Shown: positions 10,551-22,469 of the stretch, in pieces
Layout of the letters: each line of letters opens with the position of its first letter
Position numbering within the stretch: position 1 is the first letter of the stretch
Assembly: GCA_013400975.1 (NCBI GenBank)
Contig: WBMZ01003074.1
Span: 98,770-162,769, forward strand
Source: Atrichornis clamosus
Taxonomy: Eukaryota; Chordata; Aves; Passeriformes; Menuridae
Length of the DNA: 64,000 nt
Direction of reading: 5' to 3'
Notes under the pieces: generated by a model
What the model saw: the letters and a program-made list of their open reading frames with translations, nothing else
Database searches by the model: none
Told to the model about the DNA's origin: nothing
Made by a program: the position numbers and the translations under genes

Positions 10551-13500
10551 CTGCAGGGGAAACAGAACACACAGGCACTTATGGCGACAGCCGAGCTCAG
10601 CAGCTCGCATTAAGCCATAAGCAAAAAAGGAATTTTTAACTCGAAAGCAAAACCGACCCACAAACCAGCCCCCAAAGTCTCGGATTTCCCCTTAGCGATG
10701 GATCTGTGTCACGACCTAAAGCGTTGTCATTTGACAGCTGCCCCGCTGTGCCCCTGTCTGGTGCGATGTGCCGGGAGCTGCCGCTCACAGGGAAAGCTGG
10801 AATTCCGCAGGGAGCAGCCGGGGGAGCTGCAGCCGCTGCCGGCGGTGCATCCCAGCTGCGGACCTGGCCCAGTTGCGCGGAGAGTTCCCGACTCCTCCGG
10901 CGGCTCATCCCCCGGAGGCGTCTCCACACGTCAGCTCCTTCCCCGCCAGGAACTATTCCAAGCAAAATTAACTCATTTCTCAGCTCTCGCTCAACCCCGC
11001 AGCACTACCCTGGGACCAGGACCGGCCGCGTGTCCCACCTGCGTGTCCCCACCTCCGGGGTCGGGCCGGGCGGGGAAGGGACAAACCCGCCGCCGCCACC
11101 GGCTCCTCCTCCCAGGGGGACGCTGCCGGCCCGCCCGGGCTCCCCGCAGCCCGACGGGCACCGCTCGGTGCGAGACGCGGAGGGGAGAAGCGCCCGCCCC
11201 CGCCGCCTCTCCGGGGATGCTGCGGGACCGGCATCGCCGCTCCCTGCCCGCCCCGTGGCTCCGCTTTCCCCGCACAGGTACCCCGCATCCCCCGCCCCGC
11301 CCCGCCGGGGGCTCGGCTGCCCTCGCAGACAGGGAGCGTTTGCAGTCCGGGAGGAGTTGGTGCACGACCCCTCCAAAACCCGGCCGATGACATCCTCAGT
11401 TCGCCTTTGGAGGGCAAGTTTTCTCCCACTGTAGACCGTCTCTGTCAGTGCTTCAGCTCCTTTTCGGCTCGGAGGTGTCCGTACCAGCCACAAACTCGAG
11501 TGACAGCACGTTTCTGCTGAAACTGTCATTCTAGGGCAAATATCCTTCTAGGAGAAACCAAGTCTGTTCGACTGGAGATGCGATGGCAAGATAAAGCTTT
11601 AAAGATAAGATAAAGCCTCAAATATATCTTTTAAAGGTTTTTAAGTCGTTCAGACAAGTTCAAAATCAAACGTGAGCTGTGGGAGTCCAGGAGGTTGGCA
11701 GGGATGGGATGTTCTGTGTAAGCCAGCTAGAGCTTTACTCATGGTCTTCACGCGCTGGCATTTGTTATCACCTCAGGGGTTGCCTCAGTGAAACAGGGAT
11801 GGTCTCACTGTGATTCAGTTTGGGAGCTTGTGCCGAGAAACACCGACCTGCTCATGCAACTGGCACTTTTGGTCTCAGAAAAAAGAACCTCAACTTAGCC
11901 CTGCACTAACTCCTGAGGTGGCATTTTTACGTGCTACACAGAGAACAGGGAAAAACTTGAAAGCTCACGCTGAATTCTGTTCTCCTGAGGGGTAGAGAGG
12001 CTCATTTTCTCCATCTTAATTAGTCTGAAAAGCAAAGCGTCAATTGCTTTTGTAAGTTTTTTTCTATTGGGTGACTGAGGTTAAGGCTTCTGGAGTGACA
12101 CATTCCACTGTGCTTTTGTGAGTGTAAACATGAAGTAAAAGACATTTTTTAATGATTTGTACAATAATTTGTGGTAGAAAAGGAACTGAACTGAAGTCCC
12201 TTCTGAGAAAGTTTTCCAAATACACATATCTGAAAATCTGCATTAAAATAAAACCAAATATTTTAAATGTACAATGAATCTTGCCAGTGTTTTAAGAACA
12301 GAGTTTTCATCTCAGGATATGCTGTGTCTTGTCATTAAACTGCAGCTCTCACTTCTGAGAGGCAGAGCATTAAATTACAAGAGATACAAAGTTCTCCCTC
12401 CGGAAGGTGGCTGAAGAACATGTGGAATATTTTATTATAACGTGGTTGGGATTTTCCGGGGCAGCCTTACAGTGAACACAATGGTTGTACAAACCCGTGC
12501 TGAGCTCTCTGCTTTGCTGGCAATTCTGGCCCATATCTGACATTATGACATTGGTTTAGCTGGAATTCATTTCTAGGGAGAATGAAGGGAGCTTTTTGTT
12601 AAGTGTAACTATATTTTGGCAAGAAAGTGTGACCGAGTATGAGCTCAGGAGTGAAGGAAGTGCTTTTGGACTGGATCTGCATAGCAAATTGTACGTACCA
12701 AAACAGGAGCACAATTTCAGCTCATTTTTCAGCAGCTCAGTTCCTAACATACCTTTCTATGGTCTAACCTGACTTTGTCCAAGCCAGGAGGGAAGGCAGC
12801 ACTGCTCCACAGCTCGTCCCTGTGGGCTGGGTGCTCCTGGAGGCACGTGCAGGCCACGGTGGGCAGGTTGGTGGGAGACCTGTGCAGGGGTGCACAAACA
12901 CCTGAGGTGGCCCAAGGGAATAACCCAGCCCTGCCGAGCCTTGGAGCAGGCTGTAAAGGTAACACTCCAGTTCTCAACCTCAGCACTGAGATCTTTACCC
13001 AGACAAGACCCCGTTCTGCTCGGGCAGCACCCGGGCCCTGGCACTGAGCATCCCTCGGGCTGTCACATCCTCCAACATCCCCCACTGCTCTGGGCCCTCG
13101 AGGAACGCTGGGCCCAGGAGTCGGGCACAACCAGAATTCCCAAGCACACACACTAACCCGGCCCTGTCAGAGCCTTCACAGGGAATCCTGCTTTGCTTTG
13201 CTGTTTCTTTGTTTATTTTTTTAATGAGTGTTTTCTTTTTTCCTTCGTCAGCATGAAAGAGTCAGTGGAAAACTACGTGAACTTCAGGGAATGAAGTCAT
13301 AGGAAGCAAATGATGTATGGGAGGAAATTTTTTTTTTTTAAGAGATGGAAATAGCCTCACTTTTCAGGCAGGGACTCTGCATCTCAGGTGGACAGCCCTG
13401 TTCATTAGTCTGGTATTAATAATGATGCTGGTACCCTTGGGAAAGTAGCAGAGCCCAGCACAGGGAATCTGGATGCAGTTCATGCCCATCAGGGGTTGTT

Positions 13501-16500
13501 GCATGAGGCTCTGGATCTTCAGGTGATCTTCAGCTTCCTACAAGCAAATTGTGGTGGGGTTGATCCACAGACCTGGGATCTTGAAGGTAATAGTGGATGA
13601 TCCCTTTAATTTACAGGAGTCAATGGAAATTGCATTAAGGAGGCAGAACACAACTTTGGGGAACAGTACCCTGATGTGTTCCATACATCAGTATCAGAGA
13701 AAGGGTTTTTTAATGCAATTCTAATCTTAATACGATACTTGAATGATGTATCTGGGTTTTGTTTGATGACATTTGCTTTTTGATTTGTTCTTCCCTTGCA
13801 GACAGTGCCCGGTCCCTCCCACGTCTGTGCCCTTGTGATACAGACCCGGCTCTTTCCCAGACCAGCACTGCAGGTGCCTCTGTTCCTGAGACACAGCATT
13901 CCCACTCTGCCTCAGTTTATCCCTCCTCATGCTCTCTCTTCTCTCTGCATTGTGCCAATTCTCCTTAAAGGCCCTTTGCAAAATGTTTTCATGTTGTTCT
14001 TTTCCTTCACAGCTTCTTGCTGGCCAAATTCTTTCAATGCCTCGGTGGGTTGCTGGATGCCTTGAAAAGGATGACATGACCCTCCGAGTGCCTTGTTGGG
14101 AATTTTCAAAATAACACACTTAGGTACAACTCTCCCGTGGCTCAAGGCTGCAGTCAGACCCTTTAGTTCCATTGTAATGAGCTGGACAAGCTCCCAGCAA
14201 AGCAGCGACCGATTCTGGAAACACGGTCAGTGTGTGGAGCTGCTGGTGTATTTGTGCCAATGTTGATTTTGGGACAGTTGGTCCTGTCTGTGTGGGCAGT
14301 GTGGTCTGGACACAGTGCAGTGACTGCTGCACTCCAGGAAACCAAGCAGGACATCAGAGGAATACATGTGAAGGGGCCTGGGCCACGGCTGCCTTCCTGT
14401 GCCATCCTGTCCCCAGCAGTGCCCCGCAGCCGCAGAGCTCTGTGCTCCGGATTCCTTCTGTCCTCCCTGTGCTCCCTCTGACCTGCGAGAACCTCAGCTG
14501 GGCAGGCTGGAGGCAATCCATCTTTTCCTGGGTGGGATGGGCTGTTGTTGATGTCCACACCACGTTTGAAGGGCCAGGGACCCCCACTGGCTGCTGCTTT
14601 TGAACTCCATCCAGCCCAGATGGCCCGGGACTCTGTAAATCATCCACGCTATGGGCAGGCACAGCAAGGGCTCCTGCTGGGTGAATCTCATCCCAGCACA
14701 CAGACCAGAACGTATTTAGTTGAGAAGTTTGTATTTTCTTGCCTGGAAAGCTGTGACACCTTTCTTTTTCACATGGGCAGTTGTTGGAGGTGGGCATGAA
14801 GGGAGGGGTTGTCTCTCACTGCAGTTTAGAGGAAAAATCTGTTTAACACTCAGTGCGCCTGAGGAAGATCTGCTCTCCTCATTACTGGAGCAGAGCCTCA
14901 GCCAGGGTAATTCCATGTTTGATCTGCAATGACATGCTCCATCGGTGGTTCCTGTGCTCTCAAAAAGATCTTTAATCTCCTGTCAGACCACCTCGCAGGC
15001 AGAGTCACCTGCAAATCCCCTCCAGCAGCAGCTGAACCAGAACATAGGCACTCCTGCTAAAGCACTTCTGCAGGTGCAGGCTGGATGTTTTCAACACTCA
15101 TCAACATTGGCTGGAGCGTTTTTTTCACTGTTTGAATTGCAAAAGCAGCACTGAAACAGATTTTGGAGGTCTCTGTCTAGCTCTCTGTGGGTGTATTTTG
15201 AGCATGCTTAATCGGGCACGTCCTTGTTTCTTGATGGCCATAATAAATTATGGATTTGCATCCATAGGATAAGGCAGCAAGTTTGCAAATCTATAGCCCC
15301 CATAACCTAGAGGTATAGTGCAGTGCTTAAAAGAAAATGTTCTGCAGTTCACTAAAAAGAATTTGAACACCTCTCAGACAACTGAAAGCAAACCAAACTG
15401 ATCTTTGCTGCAGATATTTTTTGCTTGTGATAGAATAAGAATTTGCCATCTCCTAAAGATGGCCCTGCATACTGGCCTTTAATTCAGCTTTTAAGTTGTT
15501 GAAAAAACAAACAGAAACCACCAACAAAACACCTAACCACCCCCTACCCTCACCCAAAGAAGCCAACAGATAGCTGTGGGTAAGGGAGATGCGTGGCTGT
15601 TTATTCCCAAGTTACAGGTGAGAGTGTATCTCTGAATTATGTTTTATTTACCAGTTACAATTAAATAAACAATTGCAAAGCAGAGTCCTTTAGCTTTCCA
15701 CGTCTCAGCTGCAGCCTTTCCCCTGCCCATCCTGCCTGGTGCTGCTCTCAGTTTGTCAGCACTTCTGATCCACCTGAGGGCTGCATTATTTTCGGGTGTC
15801 AGAAGGGCGAGGCACAGGTGCCTGGCACCAGGCACACAAACCCCCGGGACTATTTAAGGCAGGCACAGGCTCAGCCCCTGTTTGGTTGGGCCAAGTGTTT
15901 TCTGCTCTCCCTTTCCCTGTTTTGAGGCTTGTGACTGAAGACCAGCAACAGCAGGATGTGAGAAGCCTCATGAACGCAGGAGTTCCTGTGAGTCTTTTGA
16001 AGTCGAGGTCAGGATTAGAAAATGAGGAATTTTCTGGGTTGAACTGTGGGGAGAAGGGAAGCAACCACACTTGGATGCTGCTCTGGGATGGCTTTGTTGG
16101 CAGCACAGGGAGTAAGAATGTTTTTTACCTGTTCAATGTTATTTACTTGCTGAACTTGCCATGGTGGGTTACATAAAATCAGAACTACACTTTCCTGTGT
16201 AAGTTTAATTTGCATTAAAAGACTTTTCTGCTATAACTGTGCCAGCAAACAGTAAACATGTGGATTCTGGGGCTGCGTGTGCCAAATGAAGCAATGCTGG
16301 ATTTGTGGAGAACTGGCATTGATAAACTGATGAAGGCAGCGGGGGTGGTCACTTGCTGGGCCCTTTTGAAACCTTTGGGTCTAAGTGATGGAATAATATT
16401 TCTCTGGAATAGCATGTGAAGAATTGTTTGGGAGGAGAAGGCATGTCAAAGTATGATATGGATTAAAAAGGGAACAGTGAAGTGTTCAAACTTGTAATTT

Positions 16501-16535
16501 TCTCCTTTTTCTCCATTTGTATGTTCAGCAGAGTA

Positions 16536-16565
16536 ATTCTCAACCGCTTTCAAGTGGTTGAGAAT
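16536..16565. repeat. Short perfect inverted repeat (hairpin)
   Basis: Ten bases, ATTCTCAACC, are followed by a 10-base spacer and their exact reverse complement, GGTTGAGAAT. The spacer can extend pairing by a G-T, a C-G and a T-A pair, leaving a four-base TTCA loop. The stem is too short for a typical pre-miRNA. A remnant of a transposon terminus is possible but unsupported. Confidence 0.6.
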
Positions 16566-19500
16566 ATCTAATTAAAAATCCTTAAAAAGCCTGTAATTCT
16601 CCTAATTGAGGCAATGATGTTATAGCTGGATAATGAGCTCCCAGTGTCTCTTGTGCTACTTTTCTCTTAACAATATTGTCCTGTGGCTTCGTTAATGGTT
16701 CACAGGGACTGCTGTGTGGCTGTTTGCTGTCTGAAGCTCTGGCAGTGCTGTGTCCTGTGACAAATTAAGTGCTCAGGGACTGCTCTGCTTTCAGCTCTGC
16801 TGTGGATGTGGGGTGGTTCAACATCTGAACCACACTAAAGCTGTGGTGTCACTTATTAGATTTAACGTGTTTATTTGCGTTCTGGTTTCAAGTGGATCAC
16901 CGCAGGGAAAATCAAGGTCTAGTCCAAACACCACTTCACAGACATCTCCAGATGAGGTTTCTGAAGTCTGTGTCAGTTAATTATGCTCCAGCACTGAGTA
17001 ATACTGTGCAGCTTCTTTCTCTGTGTCCTGCAGACTGGGTGTCCAGGTTGTGTTTAACCTCCTGCTCGTGCAGAGAAGCATCTGAACTGTTGCACAAAGT
17101 AACGTGACTCTGCAATTATAAAAAGATGATGGTTTTAACTGTGTTGATAGAAATGTCTGAAGTCTGCTGAAGCCCATGAAGAAGTTCAGTGTAACATGGT
17201 GGCACCATGTGAAGATTTTGGTGGTTGCCATTGCTCTAAGCCACGAGTGGAACAGGGCCTTGCCCCTGCTGTGGGATCTGGCTCCACATGTGGCTGTTTA
17301 TTGGGATAAGGGGCAGTGGGGGAGGAAATGCCATCCTTTGACCAGCTCTCCTGGCATTTCCTGCTGACCCTGAGCTGCATGGATGAGGCTGGGCACCCTG
17401 CAGCAGTGCTGGGTAAAACAAAAGACTCCTGTAAGGGATATATGTAAGGCAAGAGGGGGCTGGGGGAGGGCAGAGCATTTCCTAGCAGGCTCCCTGGGAC
17501 TCTGCTCCCATGTTCCGTGTGTTTTGGAGTGTGTCAGACCTCGCCATGTGTTGGTTTGTGTCGGAACTCAGTCAGTTCCAGTGTCCTTTCCATTACTGAA
17601 TGTAATAAACTCTCCAAGGATGAATGCTGCAACTATTCCAAAACACTGTTTTCTTCCATAAAAACCTCCTGTAGAATATCAGCTGCTGTGCTGAAAGTCA
17701 AGAAATCTGATGCTTTCGTACAGATCAAAATACAATAAACCTCCATTTATTTGCCCTACATCTTACTCCAGTTTCTTGTCTCCCTGTTGCTGTTGGCATA
17801 ACCCTTAATGCAAATTCCACCCTTCTGGGGAGCTCGGGGAAGGGCAGGGTGCCAGGACAGACCTGGTACCACGCTGGGGAGCACCGTGCTCCTCACCTGC
17901 AGCCCCTGCCTGGCGTTTCCCGGGGCAGGAGGGGCTGCAGGGTCCCCTGGGACACCTGGGCAAGCAGGGATCCTCTGGTGAGGAGTCAGGCTCTGGGATT
18001 TGGGATCCCTTGTGTTCAGCCCAGCATAATCTGGTTTTATTTATCCTGTGAGGGATGTGGGATAGAGAGAGCACTTGGAAGCAACTCGACAGCCACTAAA
18101 ATAAATGTTCTTTTCTGCTTATTCCTTGGCTTGCATCTCGAAATTAAATGTGCTGCATTAGGAATCTCAAACTTTGACTGTCTTTCTGAGTCTTTAATTG
18201 AATACAGGTCAAACCCAAAAGTATGGCTGACTTTTGTTGTTGCACTAGGAAAAATCACTGATTTTAGAGAGGCTGTAGCTACAACACATTGCTGTTGTGG
18301 GTACAATACATCACTGCTGTACAAATAACCTTTACTTTGATCAGGACATGGCAATGACTGATTTTGACTGGTTGACACAAGTAACTGGAAATAATCAGAT
18401 CAATAAAGATTTTAGCGCTGGTCTTGGGTAAAACTACAGCAGGTTGTGAATGCTTTCTGAGAGCTTTCTGCTAAAAGCTGGTAAATTTTCCACAACAGTC
18501 AGCTTAATAGTGCAATTTTTGCATGAAGAAAATTGTTGAATCAAGCTGAAAGGAATGTGTCCTTAATTCTTTCAGCAGTTCTTGAGCCACACATTCAGCA
18601 GCTCTGTTCACAAACCCCAGCAATGTTGTTCTTATTTCTGCAACAACATTTGCCTTTATTTCCTGTTTTCCAGCATTTTTTTGTAAGAAGAGAAAATGCC
18701 TTTTTTTCCCAATGTTGTCTCAGGGCTGAAGGTGCTTGTCTGACATCCGTGCACAAATGATTTCCCAGGGAAGCTCAGCTCTGAACGTGCTGACACCTGG
18801 GCTGGTGCTGCAGTTCCGAGCTGGGAACCTGTGGCCAGAACTGGTCTGGATCGAAGTCCAGCTGATGGTTTGTCCTGCTGAATTGTCCCTGCCAGCCCTG
18901 AGCCAGTGGGGACTCGTCAAATTAAACAGTTTTTAAACCTTTGCCAGCATGTTAATAAAGCCTTGTTTATGGGCAAAGCACTTGGAAAACAGCTCTGTAA
19001 ACACTGGATTTATTTTGAGTAAATGTACTAATAACAGAAGATTTTCATCTGAATTCGCAACCATTTTGCATATTTTTTGCTTTGTTTCATAGCAGAGGAT
19101 CAGGCAGTGGTTACCTGTGGGAAGCAGTGAGTGGGTGGTTCTCAAGCAGCCCCATGTTCCTCTTGCCCTTCCCTGTGCGCTCTGACTTGCGCCTGCACAC
19201 GGCTCAGCACACAGTGGTGTGTCCGTGTAGCAGCTCAGACAGCGACGTGCCCTCGGAGCAGCCTCCAGCCAACACTGACCTTTTTTCTCCAGCTGAGGAA
19301 GGGAAGTTTCCCAGTCAGTGTTGATAGATGGAACAAGCCTAAGCTGTACCTGGGCAAAATGATTGGTTTTCCAGCATTTGAACTAAAGTAGTCTTTCCTT
19401 TTCTTGAGAATACTTTCAGAATTCCTTTTTCACTGAAAGGAAACAATGAAAAAGGACAACTTGGCTTCTTTCCTTTTCTGAAAGACTCAGCTCATTTCTG

Positions 19501-21350
19501 AGTCCTTCCTGGAAAAAGATTTTCTGATGTTGAGATTAGCCAAGACCAGAGTTGCTGTCTGGGAGTACTTAGCTGTAAATTCACATGCTCTTGGCCTCTG
19601 GTTTGTTTTATCTCCTGTGTGTTTAGCAGAAAGCCTTTGGCTTTGTTCTGGTTTTGCTGACAATGTGAGGTCCAAAGTGACTTCACCAGAAGGATGTTAC
19701 AGTCCTGAGATTAAAATCACGTATGTTGGGCAAAGCTGGTGGCTTCAGTGCTCCATTGATGGAGTGATGGCACAATGTATAACTAAAAATAGCATTTTAT
19801 TCCCGTTTGGTTGTTGTGTCAGTCCCAGAGTGATACCAAGTATCTGTGAGATTCCCACTGGGAGCTGCAATTCCTGCACTGTGGGTCCCGGGACAGGAGC
19901 AGTGAGGGATCAGGGACAAGGAGGGGAGCTGCTGCGGACCCCAGTCCTTGGGAGGGCTCATCCTGCCCACTCAAACAGCCCTGAGAAAGCTGCTGCTGCC
20001 TCGGGGGGCTGTGCCCGTGGAGTGCCAGCCCTGAGCTGACAGTGGGGTCCCTTCTGCCCAAACCTTCAGCTGCTGTCCCATGTCTGTGCTCGTGGTGGCT
20101 GCAGGTTTGCACATCCCACCTGTGTCTTAGCTGGAACATCACTGGGTTTCTCCTGCTGCTTTCCAAGCAGTGGAGAACTGCCTCTCAGCGAAGTGGTGGA
20201 GCACTGGAGACCTGCAGGAATCCCTGGCTGCCAGGCTGTGCCAGGCTCCCAGCTCAGGTTGCCTCCAAGGCAGGCAGGTCCCAGGTGGGCAGCTCTAACC
20301 CAGGACATGCCCTCTGCTCCCTCTTGTCCCTCTTGTCCTCTGACATTAAAAGAATAAGAAACATCTGGCAGAGGGGCCACGTAGCTCAAATCTTTTAAAT
20401 GCAGATGCTTTGGAGGCTTGTGTACAAATACAGAGCTTGAGTTTTCCTTGTAGTTGAAACATCTGACACTCCCTTGCACTGAGCCTCTGCTCCACCTGGC
20501 ATTCTTGTAAGGGTGGTCTCTTGGCTTTTCCCTGTTTCCTGGCAGTATTGGTTCAAGAAGAACCCCAGGTAAGAGTGCCACAGGGCTTCCTCTGCTCCTG
20601 CTGGTGCATTTTCCATTGTGACTACGTGTAGAAAATACCTGGTTGGTTGTGTATGAGCTGGATTTAATTTCTGGGTCATGGTAAGCAGTGATGAGGGGCC
20701 AAATTCTGATCCAGTGATGACATGGGTAAACTCCCACTGATTTCCAAAGATTGAATTGGCTGTAGAGGGCTGGATTTTGCAAATCCAAGTGCCTCTGACA
20801 AACACATTTGGCTCACTTTCTGCCAGCACTCCATTATTTTTTCCTCAGTTCAGATGTTTTATGTGAGCGCTTGCTGGCTTGAGGGGCTGAATATGTCTGG
20901 ATATATTTGAGGGTATAAATGAAACTAAACATATCTAGCAAATGCCATCTGCTTAGCTGGAGGAGCCTTATAAAAAAGCTCTTGTACCCTTGTCTCACAG
21001 CTCTGCTCCCTGGTTTCTCCTGGCTGGGAGGATGCAGGTTTTTGTACGAGTTCCCACAGCTGCCACAAGGGCTTAACCCCACTGCCCTGGTGTCCCAGGT
21101 GAGCCTGAAATGGCAACGAGGTTTTCACAATGGCACTTAAATTTATGGTGGGCAGAAGTGCTCAGAGACAAAACCCTCTGATGTCATACAGATAAATGAG
21201 TTTTGAAGCATGAGAAGTGCTAATATTAGTGGCACATGTCTGTAACAAGCAGTGCAAAACAAATTTGGGACCAGAATCTTCCCTGAAGGTCCTGCAGTGC
21301 AGTAGTGAGCCGGTGTGCTTTGTTTATCTTGACATTGAGATAAGCAACTG

Positions 21351-21385
21351 TTGTGGTTTAAGCCCCAGCCAAAACCAGCATAGCA
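21351..21385. mobile_element. Possible LTR-end fragment of an avian endogenous retrovirus
   Basis: The sequence GTTGTGGTTTAAGCCCCAGC resembles, from memory, the end of LTRs common in bird genomes. Similarity fades after about 35 bp. No retroviral coding sequence is attached. Confidence 0.3.
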
Positions 21386-22107
21386 GTGTGTGCGCAACAG
21401 TTTTTACAGTTTTATTCCCTGTATTAAAAAGACAATAACATTTGTCTGTATGGCTATGAGAGAAGCAGTCACCTCAGGGAAATGTGCTTTCAGCTGCAGG
21501 AGTATAGGAGTGACACATGGTGGGAAAACATAAAACCACACACAAACAGCTTGCACAGACCAGGGTGCTCAAGGAACTGCCTGCATGTGCAGGTGTCTGA
21601 TGCTGTGACTGCCAGAGCAGCCTCTGGAATGGGACACACAACTAAGAGGGGTCTGCACTGAAAGCTTCACCAGTCTCCTCCTTCAGATTGTGTGTGGTCA
21701 ACAGCTCTGGTGCTGCACACAGGGGGTGTTTTATCACAGAGGGGATGTTTAACCTTCATTTCTTTTCTGACCTGGCTTGACAGGGGATGCAGAAGCTTTC
21801 TGTCCTTCTGGATGTTCACCCTGTTCCTTGCTCTTTTGCTATTCACCAATACTTTGAGCTGTAGTTTTGTGTTAAAACCAAAACACTGCATGGAAGTAGC
21901 AGTCAGCGGGGAGTCAAGGAATGCTGGACATAGCATACTTTCACACTTGTTTAGCCATTGCACTGAGCAGTTTGACTCTCATTGATGCTTCCTCCTCTAC
22001 TTTCCTGGACATTTAATGCTATCCTGGTTTTTATCTGCAGTTTCCTGGGGGCTTTTTCACTGCAGTTCCTGTGGTCACTGTCACATGCAGCACTCAGCAC
22101 AGAGCCA

Positions 22108-22170
22108 TAAATCATAGAATCATTTGTGTTGGAAAAGACCTCTAAGATCGAGTCCAGCTCCTGGCTGGGG
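22108..22170 (-). repeat. CR1 LINE 3'-end fragment
   Basis: The segment AATCATAGAATCATTTGTGT followed by GGAAAAGACCTCTAAGATC is the reverse complement of a CR1 tail. Confidence 0.8.
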
Positions 22171-22394
22171 TGTTCCTGCACCGTGGAACCCTCCAGGGCC
22201 TGGGGAGCTCTGCCGGCCTCTTCCAGCGAAGCAGCCTGTGCTGAGCACTGCCTGGAGGGGTCACAGGGGCATCTCGGACATCACGAGGCCCCGCTGGTGC
22301 TGGTCTGGGGCTGTCAGCCCTCCCTGCCCCAGCACCACCCAGCCCCTCCTGCTCCCTGACACCTCCCTCCACCTGCAAGTGTCTGCGTGGACCT

Positions 22395-22462
22395 GGCAGT
22401 GCCGGGTTTACACCTGGACTCGATGACCTCCAGGGTCTTTCCCAACCTAAATGATTCCATGT
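22395..22462 (+). repeat. CR1 LINE 3'-end fragment
   Basis: The segment GGACTCGATGACCTCCAGG followed by CCAACCTAAATGATTCCATG is a forward CR1 tail. It lies about 230 bp from the oppositely oriented tail at 22108. Confidence 0.75.
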
Positions 22463-22469
22463 GCATGTG

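Larger units (their letters stand above)
10300..11450. promoter_or_regulatory. IGSF10: CpG island, likely IGSF10 promoter and noncoding first exon
   Basis: This block is much richer in G+C and in CpG than its surroundings and sits immediately 5' of the IGSF10 start. Because a splice acceptor lies at 10551, transcription probably starts further upstream. A minus-strand CAG|GTGGGA donor at 11038 is one candidate end of a noncoding exon 1. Long overlapping ORFs on both strands here (for example 10698-11434) are expected from GC-rich DNA and do not resemble proteins. No TATA box was recognised. Confidence 0.6.
11460..22100. other. Gene-free stretch between IGSF10 and AADAC, part 1
   Basis: Only short ORFs are present and none has domain motifs, conserved-looking segments or a credible splice chain. 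A 13-bp-stem hairpin at 16536-16565 and an LTR-end-like motif at 21351-21385 are listed separately. Otherwise I see nothing. In mammals AADACL2 lies in the equivalent interval; no exon resembling it was found. Confidence 0.6.

Noticed and set aside
10698..11529. Several ORFs of 109-242 codons on both strands upstream of IGSF10
   Set aside because: They lie in the CpG island, overlap in many frames and have no recognisable domains; GC-rich DNA has few stop codons.
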